In this document: positions 1-6,231 of the stretch, one piece after another | Position numbering within the stretch: position 1 is the first letter of the stretch | Layout: each line of letters begins with the position of its first letter | DNA from: an uncultured Desulfomonile sp. | GTDB lineage: Bacteria > Desulfobacterota > Desulfomonilia > Desulfomonilales > Desulfomonilaceae | NCBI GenBank assembly: GCA_937915285.1 | Contig: CALDNG010000445.1 | Coordinates: 1 to 7,293 of the forward strand | Reading direction: 5' to 3' | Length of the DNA: 7,293 nt | Notes under the pieces: model-generated | What the model saw: the letters and a program-made list of their open reading frames with translations, nothing else | Databases searched by the model: none | What the model was told of the DNA's origin: nothing | Made by a program: the position numbers and the translations under genes

Positions 1-47
1 GAGATATCCACTCGTGACTGGAGTTCAGACGTGTGCTCTTCCGATCT
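1..47. other. Illumina TruSeq adapter contamination (not genomic)
   Basis: Bases 14-47 match the 34-base TruSeq read-2/index primer sequence, starting GTGACTGGAGTTC and ending CTCTTCCGATCT. Bases 6-13 (ATCCACTC) occupy the eight-base index position; their reverse complement GAGTGGAT is, from memory, TruSeq LT index 23. Bases 1-5 (GAGAT) fit the end of the P7 primer that precedes the index. Read on the minus strand this is AGATCGGAAGAGC onward, the standard adapter read-through. Genomic sequence therefore begins at base 48. The adapter adds a false tail, EIGRAHV followed by a stop, to the truncated rplF reading frame. The segment should be trimmed and carries no biology. Confidence 0.98.
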
Positions 48-279
48 CGGTAACCATGTTTTGGATCAAAGTCCTGGTGAGACCGTGCATAGCTCGACTC
101 TTGCGATGGTCTGATACAGCAGAGACTCTGATGTGAGTCCCATCCACGTTAACTTGCACTAAGTCTGATACCGTCATGCCGAGCGTTCCCTTGGGACCAT
201 TGACCGAGACACTTGAGCCATCCAGGTCGATAGTAACCTTTTCCGGAATCGCTATTGGCGCTTTGCCTATTCTCGACAT
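48..279 (-). CDS. rplF: 50S ribosomal protein L6, 5' part (truncated by contig end)
   Basis: L6 is a 50S protein that binds 23S rRNA near the sarcin-ricin loop and the factor-binding site. The start ATG is at 279, eight bases after an AGGAG Shine-Dalgarno. The first residues, MSRIGKAPIAIPEKV, are the usual L6 amino terminus, and VNGPKG (about 27-32) and RAMHGLTRTLIQNMVT (about 62-77) are conserved family stretches. Only 77 of the roughly 180 residues are present, covering most of the first of the two L6 domains. The gene does not end naturally: genomic sequence stops at base 48 in the codon after MVT, where a GVSEGF-type continuation would be expected, and adapter follows. The in-frame stop at 25-27 lies in adapter. 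The gene follows rpsH with a 25-base gap, as in the standard spc order. Confidence 0.96.
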
Positions 280-304
280 AAGTAAAGCTCCTAACTAAAA
301 GCCG

Positions 305-709
305 TTACCAAATGCTGCAAAGGACTTCGCCACCGATTTTTCTGCGGCGAGCTTCCTTGTCAGTCATTATACCCTGAGACGTTGATAGCACCAGAATCCC
401 AATGCCGCCGTGACTTTTCATGTCGTGGTCATGCCCGACGTAAACACGCCGGCCAGGCGTAGACACTCTTTTCAAGCCTTCTATGACGCATTGAGTCTCG
501 TCATCAAATCTCAGGTTGAGCTTGAGAACGCCCTGCTTGTTTTTGGCAGAGCGAATGACTTTATATTTCTTTAGATAGCCTTCTTCTTTCAAAATCTGGA
601 CAATACCGATTTTGAGGTTAGAAGCCGGTATCGTCACTTGATCTTTACGCGCCTGCTTCGCATTTCTTATGCGAGTCAACATATCCGCAATGGGATCCGT
701 CATACTCAT
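305..709 (-). CDS. rpsH: 30S ribosomal protein S8
   Basis: S8 is a primary 16S rRNA-binding protein of the 30S body (central domain). In E. coli it also represses the spc operon by binding its mRNA. The 134-residue product is of normal length. It begins MSMTDPIADMLTRIRNA, a signature S8 amino terminus, and contains TPGRRVYVG (about 84-92) and the rRNA-binding STSQGIMTDKEARR stretch (about 109-122), ending GGEVLCSIW. The ATG at 709 is chosen over the ATG two codons later because TAGGAG lies nine bases upstream; that motif overlaps the TAG stop of rpsN, suggesting coupling. The gap to rpsN is 12 bases. The segment HDHDMKSHGG (about 93-102) replaces the more usual xDxxPKVLNG-like run ahead of the conserved GIGI, an unusual but length-neutral change. 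Confidence 0.98.
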   Translation of the reverse strand: MSMTDPIADMLTRIRNAKQARKDQVTIPASNLKIGIVQILKEEGYLKKYKVIRSAKNKQGVLKLNLRFDDETQCVIEGLKRVSTPGRRVYVGHDHDMKSHGGIGILVLSTSQGIMTDKEARRRKIGGEVLCSIW

Positions 710-721
710 TGAAGTGAACTC

Positions 722-907
722 CTACCAGCTTGATTTAACCATGCCAGGGATATTCCCCTTGAGGGCCTGATCTCTTAGGCATATTCGACACAACTGGAAT
801 TTTCTGTAATAAGCTCTGGGCCGCCCGCAAATCTGGCAGCGGTTATAAGCTCTTACACCGAACTTTTGCGGCCTGGCGGCCTTAACCATCATCGATATCT
901 TCGCCAC
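722..907 (-). CDS. rpsN: 30S ribosomal protein S14, zinc-binding type Z
   Basis: S14 sits in the 30S head beside S3 and S10 and helps the late assembly of the decoding region. The product is 61 residues, the exact usual length of the short Zn-type S14. Four cysteines (24, 27, 40, 43) form the zinc ribbon, in [14 protein letters not shown] and [10 protein letters not shown], and the protein ends GMVKSSW as the family does. The start is GTG at 907, preceded by AAGGAGG only four bases away. In-frame ATG codons at residues 6 and 7 are too far (about 19 bases) from that site. An upstream extension in the same frame would run into rplE and has no homology to S14. The gap to rplE is 25 bases, and a short hairpin covering the Shine-Dalgarno fills most of it. 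The zinc form excludes a typical gammaproteobacterial source. Confidence 0.96.
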   Translation of the reverse strand: MAKISMMVKAARPQKFGVRAYNRCQICGRPRAYYRKFQLCRICLRDQALKGNIPGMVKSSW

Positions 908-910
908 GAT

Positions 911-927
911 TCCTCCTTGAAGGAGAA
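911..927 (-). promoter_or_regulatory. possible hairpin hiding the rpsN ribosome-binding site
   Basis: On the minus strand the sequence TTCTCCT-TCA-AGGAGGA can fold into a seven-pair stem (one G-U) with a three-base loop. The 3' arm is the Shine-Dalgarno of rpsN (AAGGAGG, 912-918), only four bases from its GTG start, so the folded form would block initiation. It lies between the rplE stop (933) and the rpsN start (907), so a ribosome ending rplE would open it. This suggests translational coupling of S14 to L5, which is inference. The complementarity is plainly visible, but short polypurine/polypyrimidine matches also arise by chance. Confidence 0.35.
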
Positions 928-932
928 GCAAT

Positions 933-1475
933 CTATTTTCTGAACGGCATGCCCAACTGTTCCAGCAACTGCCGTGCTTCCTCATCTGTTTTAGCGGTGG
1001 TGACTACCGTAATGTTCATGCCTCGGATTTTTTCAATTCTGTCGTAGTTAATTTCAGGGAATATAATCTGTTCTTTAATTCCCATTGAGAAATTACCACG
1101 GCCGTCGAAGCCCTTGGGATTTACCCCTCTGAAGTCACGGACTCGTGGAAGAGCTATGTTTATAAGCTTATCCAGGAAGTGAAACATGTTGTCCCGTCTC
1201 AGAGTGACTTTGCATCCAATAGTCATGCCTTCTCTTAGCTTGAAGGAGGCAATTGATTTACGGGCCTTGCGCATAACCGGCCATTGTCCGGTGATCATTG
1301 CCATTTCCTGCTGGGCGTTATCGAGGATCTTGGAATTCTGAATTGCCTCACCCAGTCCCATGTTAACCACAACCTTCTTCAGGGTAGGTATCTGCATAGG
1401 GTTGCGATACTTGAATTTCTCCTGAAGGGCTGGACCCACTGTAGATTTATAGTATTCTTTCAGCCTTGAAGACAT
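933..1475 (-). CDS. rplE: 50S ribosomal protein L5
   Basis: L5 binds 5S rRNA and 23S rRNA in the central protuberance and contacts the P-site tRNA and the 30S head. The product is 180 residues, the family norm being about 179. Family stretches are visible in order: [20 protein letters not shown] (about 25-44), [20 protein letters not shown] (about 61-80), [13 protein letters not shown] (about 81-93), [20 protein letters not shown] (about 109-128), KEQIIFPEI and the final [20 protein letters not shown]. The ATG at 1475 has AAGGA eight bases upstream. The 13-base gap after rplX holds only small weak stems. In E. coli the S8 repressor site lies at this junction; no convincing equivalent was seen here. 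Confidence 0.98.
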   Translation of the reverse strand: MSSRLKEYYKSTVGPALQEKFKYRNPMQIPTLKKVVVNMGLGEAIQNSKILDNAQQEMAMITGQWPVMRKARKSIASFKLREGMTIGCKVTLRRDNMFHFLDKLINIALPRVRDFRGVNPKGFDGRGNFSMGIKEQIIFPEINYDRIEKIRGMNITVVTTAKTDEEARQLLEQLGMPFRK

Positions 1476-1488
1476 GGACTATATCCTT

Positions 1489-1806
1489 CTAGTTTTCCAG
1501 TTGTTCCAGGCATTTCTTGCAGAACCGGACCCTGTCTCCGTCATCCAGGGTTTTGATTCCCGTCCTTGAAGGCTTGGAGCATTTCGGGCAAACAAGCATG
1601 AGCTTGGAAAGTTTGATTGGGGACTCCTTCTCCAGGATGCCTCCAGTCTTTCCAGCCCCTCCTGCCTTGGTGTGACGCTTCACTATGTTGACTCGTTCCA
1701 CCAGCGCAGTATCCTTCTCCCTGTTCACCTTGAGAACCTTGCCCTCTTTGCCCTTATTCTTGCCGGAAAGGACTCTGACCTTGTCATTTTTCTTTATGCT
1801 CGACAT
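1489..1806 (-). CDS. rplX: 50S ribosomal protein L24 with C-terminal zinc ribbon
   Basis: L24 starts 50S assembly by binding the 5' domain of 23S rRNA and sits near the tunnel exit. The 105-residue product begins with a KOW motif (about residues 6-33, [20 protein letters not shown]) followed by [10 protein letters not shown] carboxy-terminal Cys4 ribbon uses CPKC (73-76) and CKKC (96-99), the form found in many bacteria outside the gammaproteobacteria. The ATG at 1806 lies three bases after the rplN stop; its GGAGG sits 11 bases upstream, inside the last codons of rplN, so translation is probably coupled. Length and domain order are normal. Confidence 0.98.
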   Translation of the reverse strand: MSSIKKNDKVRVLSGKNKGKEGKVLKVNREKDTALVERVNIVKRHTKAGGAGKTGGILEKESPIKLSKLMLVCPKCSKPSRTGIKTLDDGDRVRFCKKCLEQLEN

Positions 1807-1809
1807 AGC

Positions 1810-2178
1810 TTACAGGACCTCCGGAGCCAGAGAAACAATTTTCATGAACTTTTTGGCCCTGAGTTCACGAGCGACGGGGCCAAAAATACGAGTCCCGATT
1901 GGCTCAAGCTGGTTATTAATGAGGACCGCTGAATTGTCATCAAAACGGATGTATGAGCCGTCCTGTCTACGAACAGCCCTGCAGGTCCTAACCACGACAG
2001 CCTTGTGAACCTCACCCTTCTTCACTTTGGAATTAGGAATGGCCTGTTTCACAGAGACTACAACGATGTCGCCGACACTTGCGTATTTCCGCCTGGTGCC
2101 CCCGAGAATCTTTACACAAAAGATCTCTTTGGCGCCGGAGTTATCGGCCACATCCATTCTGGTTTGCTGCTGAATCAT
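1810..2178 (-). CDS. rplN: 50S ribosomal protein L14
   Basis: L14 binds 23S rRNA on the subunit interface next to L3 and L19 and takes part in bridge B8 and in binding of the silencing factor RsfS. The product is 122 residues, the standard bacterial length. It opens [18 protein letters not shown] and keeps [20 protein letters not shown] (about 21-40), [14 protein letters not shown] (about 52-65), DNSAVLIN and the closing [23 protein letters not shown] region (about 100-122). The ATG overlaps the rpsQ stop by four bases (ATGA), and GGAGG lies six bases upstream inside rpsQ. The last codons carry the GGAGG used by rplX. Confidence 0.99.
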   Translation of the reverse strand: MIQQQTRMDVADNSGAKEIFCVKILGGTRRKYASVGDIVVVSVKQAIPNSKVKKGEVHKAVVVRTCRAVRRQDGSYIRFDDNSAVLINNQLEPIGTRIFGPVARELRAKKFMKIVSLAPEVL

Positions 2179-2462
2179 GAAACGCCTCCAGGTAAGGCGG
2201 CTTCCTTAATGATTTTGCGGACCCGCCAGTTCTTATGTCGACTCAGAGGCTTGGTCTCGACTATCATGACCTCATCCCCAATTCTGCAGCGATTCTCTTC
2301 GTCATGAGCCATGAACCTTTTACGGCGCCGGACAAACTTCTTGTAAACAGGATGGACCACTGTGCGGCTGACTTCAACCACCACAGTCTTGTCCATTTTA
2401 TTGCTTATGACCAAACCTGTTCGAACTTTTCTTTGTTTGCGGTCGTCGGAGGATGTTGTCAT
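2175..2462 (-). CDS. rpsQ: 30S ribosomal protein S17
   Basis: S17 is a primary 16S rRNA-binding protein of the 30S body with an OB fold. The product is 95 residues, somewhat longer than the usual 80-90. The core [18 protein letters not shown] (about 16-33) and [19 protein letters not shown] (about 37-55) are typical, as is [20 protein letters not shown] (about 61-80). The extra length is a polar amino end ([12 protein letters not shown]) and a short tail ending PGGVS. That tail is encoded by GGAGGCGTTTCATGA, which is also the Shine-Dalgarno and start of rplN, so it may exist for signalling at the mRNA level. The ATG at 2462 overlaps the rpmC stop by four bases, with AAGGAG eight bases upstream inside rpmC. 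Confidence 0.98.
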   Translation of the reverse strand: MTTSSDDRKQRKVRTGLVISNKMDKTVVVEVSRTVVHPVYKKFVRRRKRFMAHDEENRCRIGDEVMIVETKPLSRHKNWRVRKIIKEAALPGGVS

Positions 2463-2653
2463 GCAGACCGCTCCTTTTCTCGAATTATTGTCTTTACCCT
2501 GGCGATATCTCTTCGGACCTGAGTCAGCCGGGCGGTTTTTTCCAGTTGTCCGGTCGCTTTCTTGAAACGAAGCTTGAATTCTTCCTCTCGAAACTCCTTC
2601 TCTTTAACAGCGAGTTCCTCTACGGAAAGGTCACGGAGTTCTTTTGGCTTCAT
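2459..2653 (-). CDS. rpmC: 50S ribosomal protein L29
   Basis: L29 is a small helical-hairpin protein at the polypeptide tunnel exit beside L23, where trigger factor and the signal recognition particle dock. The product is 64 residues, normal for the family. It begins [14 protein letters not shown], has the long first helix ([20 protein letters not shown], about 18-37) and the conserved second helix [18 protein letters not shown] (about 44-61). Both ends use four-base ATGA overlaps, with rplP before and rpsQ after. GAGG lies seven bases before the ATG, inside rplP. The last codons (KERSA) encode the AAGGAG used by rpsQ. Confidence 0.98.
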   Translation of the reverse strand: MKPKELRDLSVEELAVKEKEFREEEFKLRFKKATGQLEKTARLTQVRRDIARVKTIIREKERSA

Positions 2654-3066
2654 GTCAATTCCTCACGCATTACAAAACGGGTTTTGACAGGCAACTTACG
2701 GGCGGCGAGACGAAAGGCCTCTCTTGCAACCTCCGCAGGAACCCCTTCCATTTCATACATGATCTTTCCAGGTTTAACCACGGCCACCCACTCTTCAGGA
2801 GCGCCTTTTCCCTTACCCATACGGGTTTCAGCCGGTTTCTTAGTAATGGGCTTGTCGGGAAAAACTCTAATCCAGATCTTACCACCTCTTTTGACGTGAC
2901 GCGTCATGGCGATACGACCGGCCTCTATCTGTCGGGAAGTAATCCAGCAGGGGGCAAGGGCCATTAAGCCGTATTCACCGAAGGATACATGAGCCCCAGT
3001 GGTAGGCGAGCCCTTCATTCGACCTTTTTGCTGTTTACGATATTTTACTTTCTTGGGCGCAAGCAT
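2650..3066 (-). CDS. rplP: 50S ribosomal protein L16
   Basis: L16 organises the A-site tRNA pocket of the 50S subunit next to the peptidyl-transferase centre and is added late in assembly. The product is 138 residues, close to the usual 136-140. It starts [19 protein letters not shown] and has [20 protein letters not shown] (about 29-48), [20 protein letters not shown] (about 49-68), [10 protein letters not shown] and [19 protein letters not shown] (about 82-100). Arg82 is the equivalent of the E. coli arginine (81) that RoxA/YcfD hydroxylates; whether that happens here is unknown. The start lies one base after the rpsC stop, with AAGGGGAG seven bases upstream inside rpsC. The end overlaps rpmC by four bases. 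Confidence 0.99.
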   Translation of the reverse strand: MLAPKKVKYRKQQKGRMKGSPTTGAHVSFGEYGLMALAPCWITSRQIEAGRIAMTRHVKRGGKIWIRVFPDKPITKKPAETRMGKGKGAPEEWVAVVKPGKIMYEMEGVPAEVAREAFRLAARKLPVKTRFVMREELT

Positions 3067-3067
3067 C

Positions 3068-3712
3068 TCACTTCTCCCCTTGGGAACTCTTGATCATCTC
3101 ACCCTTGAATATCCAGACCTTAATACCAATGACTCCGTAGGTTGTAGTAGCCTGAGCAAAACCGTAATCAATGTCAGCCCGGAGGGTGTGAAGAGGCACT
3201 CTGCCTTCTCTATACCATTCACGTCTAGCCATTTCAGCGCCGCCTAAACGGCCAGCTGTGGCGATTCGTATACCTTTAGCCCCGGATTTGAGGGCGCTGG
3301 AGACAGACTTTTTCATGGCCCTTCTGAAAGCAATTCTTCTCTCCAGTTGCTGGGCTACGTTTTCTGCCACTAATTGCGCATCTATTTCGGGTTTACGAAT
3401 TTCCTTAACATCGACATAGACATCTTTGTCAGTTACCTTCAATATGTCTTTGCGCAATTTTTCAATTTCCGCCCCTTTAGGACCGATAACAATTCCGGGC
3501 CGAGCGGTATGGATTAAGAGCTTAACCTTGCCAGCGGCTCGCTCAATTTCCATCTTCGACACACTGGCTTGTGCAAGTCGTTTTTTCACGAATTGTCTAA
3601 GCTTAAGGTCCTCAATAAGGAAATCACCATATTCCTTTTGGGAAAACCATCTGGAATCCCACATTCTGGTGACTCCGAGGCGAAATCCGTGGGGATGTAC
3701 CTTCTGTCCCAA
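3068..3712 (-). CDS. rpsC: 30S ribosomal protein S3 (TTG start)
   Basis: S3 lies at the mRNA entry tunnel of the 30S head and, with S4 and S5, gives the ribosome its mRNA-unwinding activity. From the TTG at 3712 the product is 214 residues and begins (M)[15 protein letters not shown], the near-universal S3 amino terminus. The KH type-2 domain shows [16 protein letters not shown] (about 75-90) with its GPKG loop. FRRAMKKS (about 129-136) keeps the two arginines and lysine tied to helicase activity in E. coli. [17 protein letters not shown] (about 154-170) is the carboxy domain signature. TTG is chosen because GGAGG (3719-3723) lies six bases upstream and homology starts there. A longer in-frame form from another TTG at 3766 would add 18 residues without homology or a ribosome-binding site. 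The spacer before the gene is 89 bases, the longest in the window. Confidence 0.97.
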   Translation of the reverse strand: MGQKVHPHGFRLGVTRMWDSRWFSQKEYGDFLIEDLKLRQFVKKRLAQASVSKMEIERAAGKVKLLIHTARPGIVIGPKGAEIEKLRKDILKVTDKDVYVDVKEIRKPEIDAQLVAENVAQQLERRIAFRRAMKKSVSSALKSGAKGIRIATAGRLGGAEMARREWYREGRVPLHTLRADIDYGFAQATTTYGVIGIKVWIFKGEMIKSSQGEK

Positions 3713-3801
3713 GATTACCCTCCTCAAGGGTGGTTGAGATGTCCGCTCTATCGAGACGGGCGCCAAAACGCTTTATTACACGCTATTGGACTTTCTCAAT
3801 C
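3713..3801 (-). promoter_or_regulatory. 89-base spacer before rpsC with two possible hairpins
   Basis: This is the longest untranslated gap in a cluster otherwise packed to within a few bases. On the minus strand one hairpin is CCG-(T)-CTC-GATA-GAG-CGG at 3743-3759, six pairs with a single bulge. A second, at 3717-3731, is ACCCT-TGAGG-AGGGT, five pairs with a five-base loop; the rpsC Shine-Dalgarno GGAGG (3719-3723) spans its loop and 3' arm. Together with a TTG start this could lower or regulate S3 translation, or mark an mRNA processing site. No known ribosomal-leader family was recognised. The pairings are seen; the function is inference. Confidence 0.35.
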
Positions 3802-4134
3802 TTACTGTTCTTCGACAGCCACAAAGATATGGCTAGTTCGTTTTCTGATTCTAGTAGCACGCCCCATGGCTCTGGGTGACCAACGTTTTGCCGTTGGGCC
3901 TTCATCCACCATGATGCGGCTGACCACCAATCTGTCTTCATCAACTCCACTACTTCTTGACGCATTATCCAGAGCTGACTGAAGCGTTTTCCTGATAATG
4001 CCGGCCGCTTTTTTCGGAGTGAACTGCAAAGCGCTCATAGCAGTGGAAACCGGAAGGCCTCTTACCAGATCAGCGACCAGCCTGGCCTTACGAGCCGATA
4101 TGTGCGCATATCGAAGGGTTGCCTCCCATTCCAT
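3802..4134 (-). CDS. rplV: 50S ribosomal protein L22
   Basis: L22 lines the nascent-peptide tunnel with a long beta-hairpin that, with L4, forms the constriction where macrolides bind. The product is 110 residues, matching the family. It begins [20 protein letters not shown], continues ADLVRGLPVSTAMSALQFTP (about 21-40) and KKAAGIIRKTLQSALDNA, and has the tunnel hairpin VDEGPTAKRWSPRAMGRATR (about 76-95). No insertion or deletion typical of macrolide resistance is visible in that loop. The ATG overlaps the rpsS stop by one base (TAATG), with AGGGGAG six bases upstream inside rpsS. Confidence 0.98.
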   Translation of the reverse strand: MEWEATLRYAHISARKARLVADLVRGLPVSTAMSALQFTPKKAAGIIRKTLQSALDNASRSSGVDEDRLVVSRIMVDEGPTAKRWSPRAMGRATRIRKRTSHIFVAVEEQ

Positions 4135-4418
4135 TACTTTCTCCCCTTTTTAGCTTTTCTGTCCCCGGCATGGCCATGGAAGGTTCTTGTAGGAGAAAAC
4201 TCCCCGAGCTTGTGACCAACCATGTTTTCAGTGACGAACACCGGGACGAACTTTTTGCCATTATGAACGGCAAACGTGAGGCCTACCATATCCGGAATTA
4301 TAGTGGATCTGCGAGACCAGGTCTGAATTACCCTACGAGCGGAGGAATCCTTGCTCTGCGCTACTTTTTCCAGCACATGGCTGTCTACAAACGGGCCTTT
4401 ATGGATCGAACGGGGCAT
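4134..4418 (-). CDS. rpsS: 30S ribosomal protein S19
   Basis: S19 is in the 30S head, forms a complex with S13 and makes the head-to-central-protuberance bridge near the A-site tRNA. The product is 94 residues, the usual length. It opens [19 protein letters not shown] and carries [20 protein letters not shown] (about 28-47), followed by [20 protein letters not shown] (about 48-67) and [20 protein letters not shown] (about 68-87), then a basic tail KAKKGRK. The ATG at 4418 is five bases past the rplB stop; its GGAGG lies 11 bases upstream within the last codons of rplB. Confidence 0.99.
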   Translation of the reverse strand: MPRSIHKGPFVDSHVLEKVAQSKDSSARRVIQTWSRRSTIIPDMVGLTFAVHNGKKFVPVFVTENMVGHKLGEFSPTRTFHGHAGDRKAKKGRK

Positions 4419-4423
4419 TTAGG

Positions 4424-5248
4424 TTACTTCCTCCGTTTAACGATAAATTTGTCGGATGATTTGGTTCGCTTCCGGGTCTTGTAGCCTTTGGTGGGAACAC
4501 CCCACGGAGTTACCGGATGTCGGCCTCCAGAAGTTCGACCCTCACCACCACCATGGGGGTGATCAACCGGGTTCATGACAACTCCACGAACCTTAGGCCT
4601 CCGCCCCATAAGTCGTGACCTTCCCGCTTTTCCTATCGAGATGTTCTCATGGTCCAGGTTGCCTAACTGACCGACCGTCGCCCTGCACCTGTCGAGGACC
4701 ATTCTGACCTCGCCGGAAGGCAGCTTGATCTGAACATAGCCCTTTTCCTTGGCCATTAGCTGACCATAGGTTCCAGCCGAGCGAATCATCTGGGCGCCTT
4801 TGCCGATCTTTAACTCGACATTGTGCACCATTGTGCCAAGGGGGATGTTTTTCAGAGGCAAACAGTTGCCCGGCTTGATGTCCACCTTGTCACCGGCAAG
4901 AACCGAATCCCCTACTTTTAAGCCCAGAGGCCAGAGGATGTAGGTCTTGGCGCCGTCAGCATAGGTAATTCTTGCGAGCCGGGCGCTTCTGTTCGGATCG
5001 TATTCGATCTCGGTAACCGTTCCAGGAACATCGACCTTATCTCTCTTGAAGTCGATGATTCTGAAAAGTCGTTTTGAACCACCACCACGATGACGAGAGG
5101 TAATGCGGCCGTTGTTGTTACGCCCGCCCTTTTTGCGCATACCAGTGACAAGCGCCTTTAGAGGCTCATCGGTGGTTATCTCGTCAAACGCGAAACCCGT
5201 CTTAAACCGGATGCCCGGGGATGTTGGCTTATACTTCTTTATAGACAT
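4424..5248 (-). CDS. rplB: 50S ribosomal protein L2
   Basis: L2 is one of the most conserved ribosomal proteins. It helps subunit joining (bridge B7b), tRNA binding and shaping of the peptidyl-transferase centre. The product is 274 residues, normal for bacteria. The amino end is [15 protein letters not shown], followed by the rRNA-binding [20 protein letters not shown] (about 41-60), [30 protein letters not shown] (about 82-99) and the SH3-like [17 protein letters not shown] (about 207-223). [20 protein letters not shown] (about 224-243) contains His230, the counterpart of the E. coli histidine 229 implicated in peptidyl-transferase function. The ATG at 5248 has AAGGA eight bases upstream. 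A 66-base gap (5249-5314) separates it from rplW; I saw no convincing structure there. Confidence 0.99.
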   Translation of the reverse strand: MSIKKYKPTSPGIRFKTGFAFDEITTDEPLKALVTGMRKKGGRNNNGRITSRHRGGGSKRLFRIIDFKRDKVDVPGTVTEIEYDPNRSARLARITYADGAKTYILWPLGLKVGDSVLAGDKVDIKPGNCLPLKNIPLGTMVHNVELKIGKGAQMIRSAGTYGQLMAKEKGYVQIKLPSGEVRMVLDRCRATVGQLGNLDHENISIGKAGRSRLMGRRPKVRGVVMNPVDHPHGGGEGRTSGGRHPVTPWGVPTKGYKTRKRTKSSDKFIVKRRK

Positions 5249-5314
5249 GAATCAAATCCTTGACCAAAAAGCATTCTCGAAAAGTGTGGAGTTCCTGTTC
5301 ACCGAGGCTCGTGC

Positions 5315-5605
5315 TTAAACGCCTTCGAAGAAATCGACTCGATCACCTTCCTTAAGTGTGACAATAGCCTTCTTCCAATCCTTGCGGCGTCCCTGGAAGC
5401 GACCAAGCCGTTTGGGTTTTCCCTGGCGATTTTGGGTCCGCACTTCGGTTACAGTGACCTTGAACAGCTTTTCCACAGCCTTCTTGATTTCCGACTTGTT
5501 GGAGGCCTTGTCCACCTCGAAAACTAACTGATTACATTCATCCTTTAAGGCTGTGCCCTTCTCGGAAATGAGAGGCCTCCTGATGATTTTATATTCTTCG
5601 AACAT
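5315..5605 (-). CDS. rplW: 50S ribosomal protein L23
   Basis: L23 sits at the tunnel exit and is the main docking site for trigger factor and the signal recognition particle. The product is 96 residues (E. coli has 100). It begins MFEEYKIIRRPLISEKGTAL, with the docking-site glutamate at about residue 15 in the SEK motif, then NQLVFEVDKASNKSEIKKAV (about 25-44), EKLFKVTVTEVRTQN, GKPKRLGRFQGRRKDWKKA (about 62-80) in the rRNA-binding loop and the end VTLKEGDRVDFFEGV. The ATG overlaps the rplD stop by one base (TAATG), and GAGAGG lies eight bases upstream inside rplD. Confidence 0.98.
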   Translation of the reverse strand: MFEEYKIIRRPLISEKGTALKDECNQLVFEVDKASNKSEIKKAVEKLFKVTVTEVRTQNRQGKPKRLGRFQGRRKDWKKAIVTLKEGDRVDFFEGV

Positions 5606-6231
5606 TAGCTCAACCTCTCCACAATCATCGGTATTGAGGATTTTAGCAGGACCAGCCTGTCAAACCTAAGGAGGTCATATACATTCATTCCCTCAGTCGG
5701 TAGAACCAGCGCTCTGTAGATGTTACGTGACGAACGAACCAGGCTTTCATCCTTCTGTGGAGTAACAAACAGAGTCTTGTCTGAATCCACTCCGAGCGCC
5801 TTGATGGTCTCAGCAAACAACTTGGTCTTAGGTTGTTCGAGTTCGATGTTATCGACCACCATTAGCCGATCATTCTGCAATTTAGAGCTGAGAACCGAAA
5901 TTAGGGCAGCTTTGCGAACCTTCTTGGGCAAAGAAGTTTCATAAGACCTGGGTGAAGGTCCAAACACTGTTCCACCGCCGGTCCAAATGGGCGACCGGCT
6001 AGTTCCGGCCCTTGCCCTACCGGTACCCTTCTGTCTCCAAGGCTTCTTGCCGCCACCACGAACCTGGCCGCGCGTCTTGGTGCATGCAGTGCCGCTGCGT
6101 CTTTTGGCTAACTGCCAGACCACTACCCGCTGAACTAGATCCTCCTTGATCTCGGCATTGAATATGGTGTCGTCCAATTCAATCGAATCGACTTTGTCGC
6201 CTTTTTGGTTAAATACATCTACGGAGGCCAT
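5605..6231 (-). CDS. rplD: 50S ribosomal protein L4
   Basis: L4 binds 23S rRNA early in assembly, and its extended loop lines the peptide tunnel opposite L22. In E. coli it also represses the S10 operon. The product is 208 residues, the family norm being about 205. The tunnel loop is plain: RGQVRGGGKKPWRQKGTGRA (about 54-73) followed by RAGTSRSPIWTGGGTVFGP (about 74-92), with no obvious macrolide-resistance change. PRSYETSLPKKVRKAAL (about 94-110) and NVYDLLRFDRLVL (about 183-195) are also typical. The ATG overlaps the rplC stop by one base (TAATG), with AAGGA seven bases upstream. An E. coli-style long leader for L4 binding is not available within the 27 bases between tuf and rpsJ. Confidence 0.98.
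   Translation of the reverse strand: MASVDVFNQKGDKVDSIELDDTIFNAEIKEDLVQRVVVWQLAKRRSGTACTKTRGQVRGGGKKPWRQKGTGRARAGTSRSPIWTGGGTVFGPSPRSYETSLPKKVRKAALISVLSSKLQNDRLMVVDNIELEQPKTKLFAETIKALGVDSDKTLFVTPQKDESLVRSSRNIYRALVLPTEGMNVYDLLRFDRLVLLKSSIPMIVERLS

Noticed and set aside
25..47. EIGRAHV and a stop as the natural carboxy end of L6
   Set aside because: These codons lie wholly within adapter sequence except for one base, and L6 should continue for about 100 more residues.
908..985. Upstream extension of rpsN in the same frame
   Set aside because: It overlaps the end of rplE by 53 bases, has no S14 homology, and would place the strong AAGGAGG inside the gene rather than before the start.
1470..1505. 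S8 repressor-binding site at the rplX-rplE junction, as in E. coli
   Set aside because: Only a four-pair stem over the rplX stop and a three-pair stem near the rplE ribosome-binding site are visible; neither resembles the helix 21-like S8 target.
2453..2899. Plus-strand open frame of 148 codons
   Set aside because: It is antisense to rpmC and rplP, has no recognisable family, and lies opposite well-conserved genes.
3713..3766. Longer S3 starting at the TTG at 3766
   Set aside because: The extra 18 residues have no family match and no Shine-Dalgarno precedes them, whereas the TTG at 3712 has GGAGG at six bases and gives the standard (M)GQKVHPHGF start.
3569..3982. Plus-strand open frame of 137 codons
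   Set aside because: Antisense to rpsC and rplV; no convincing ribosome-binding site or known motif, so it is a shadow frame.
4119..4484. Plus-strand open frame of 121 codons
   Set aside because: Antisense to rpsS and the ends of rplV and rplB; its composition reflects the opposite genes and no family was recognised.
5249..5314. Regulatory structure in the 66-base rplW-rplB gap
   Set aside because: I looked for stems and found only three-pair matches; apart from the AAGGA of rplB nothing stands out.
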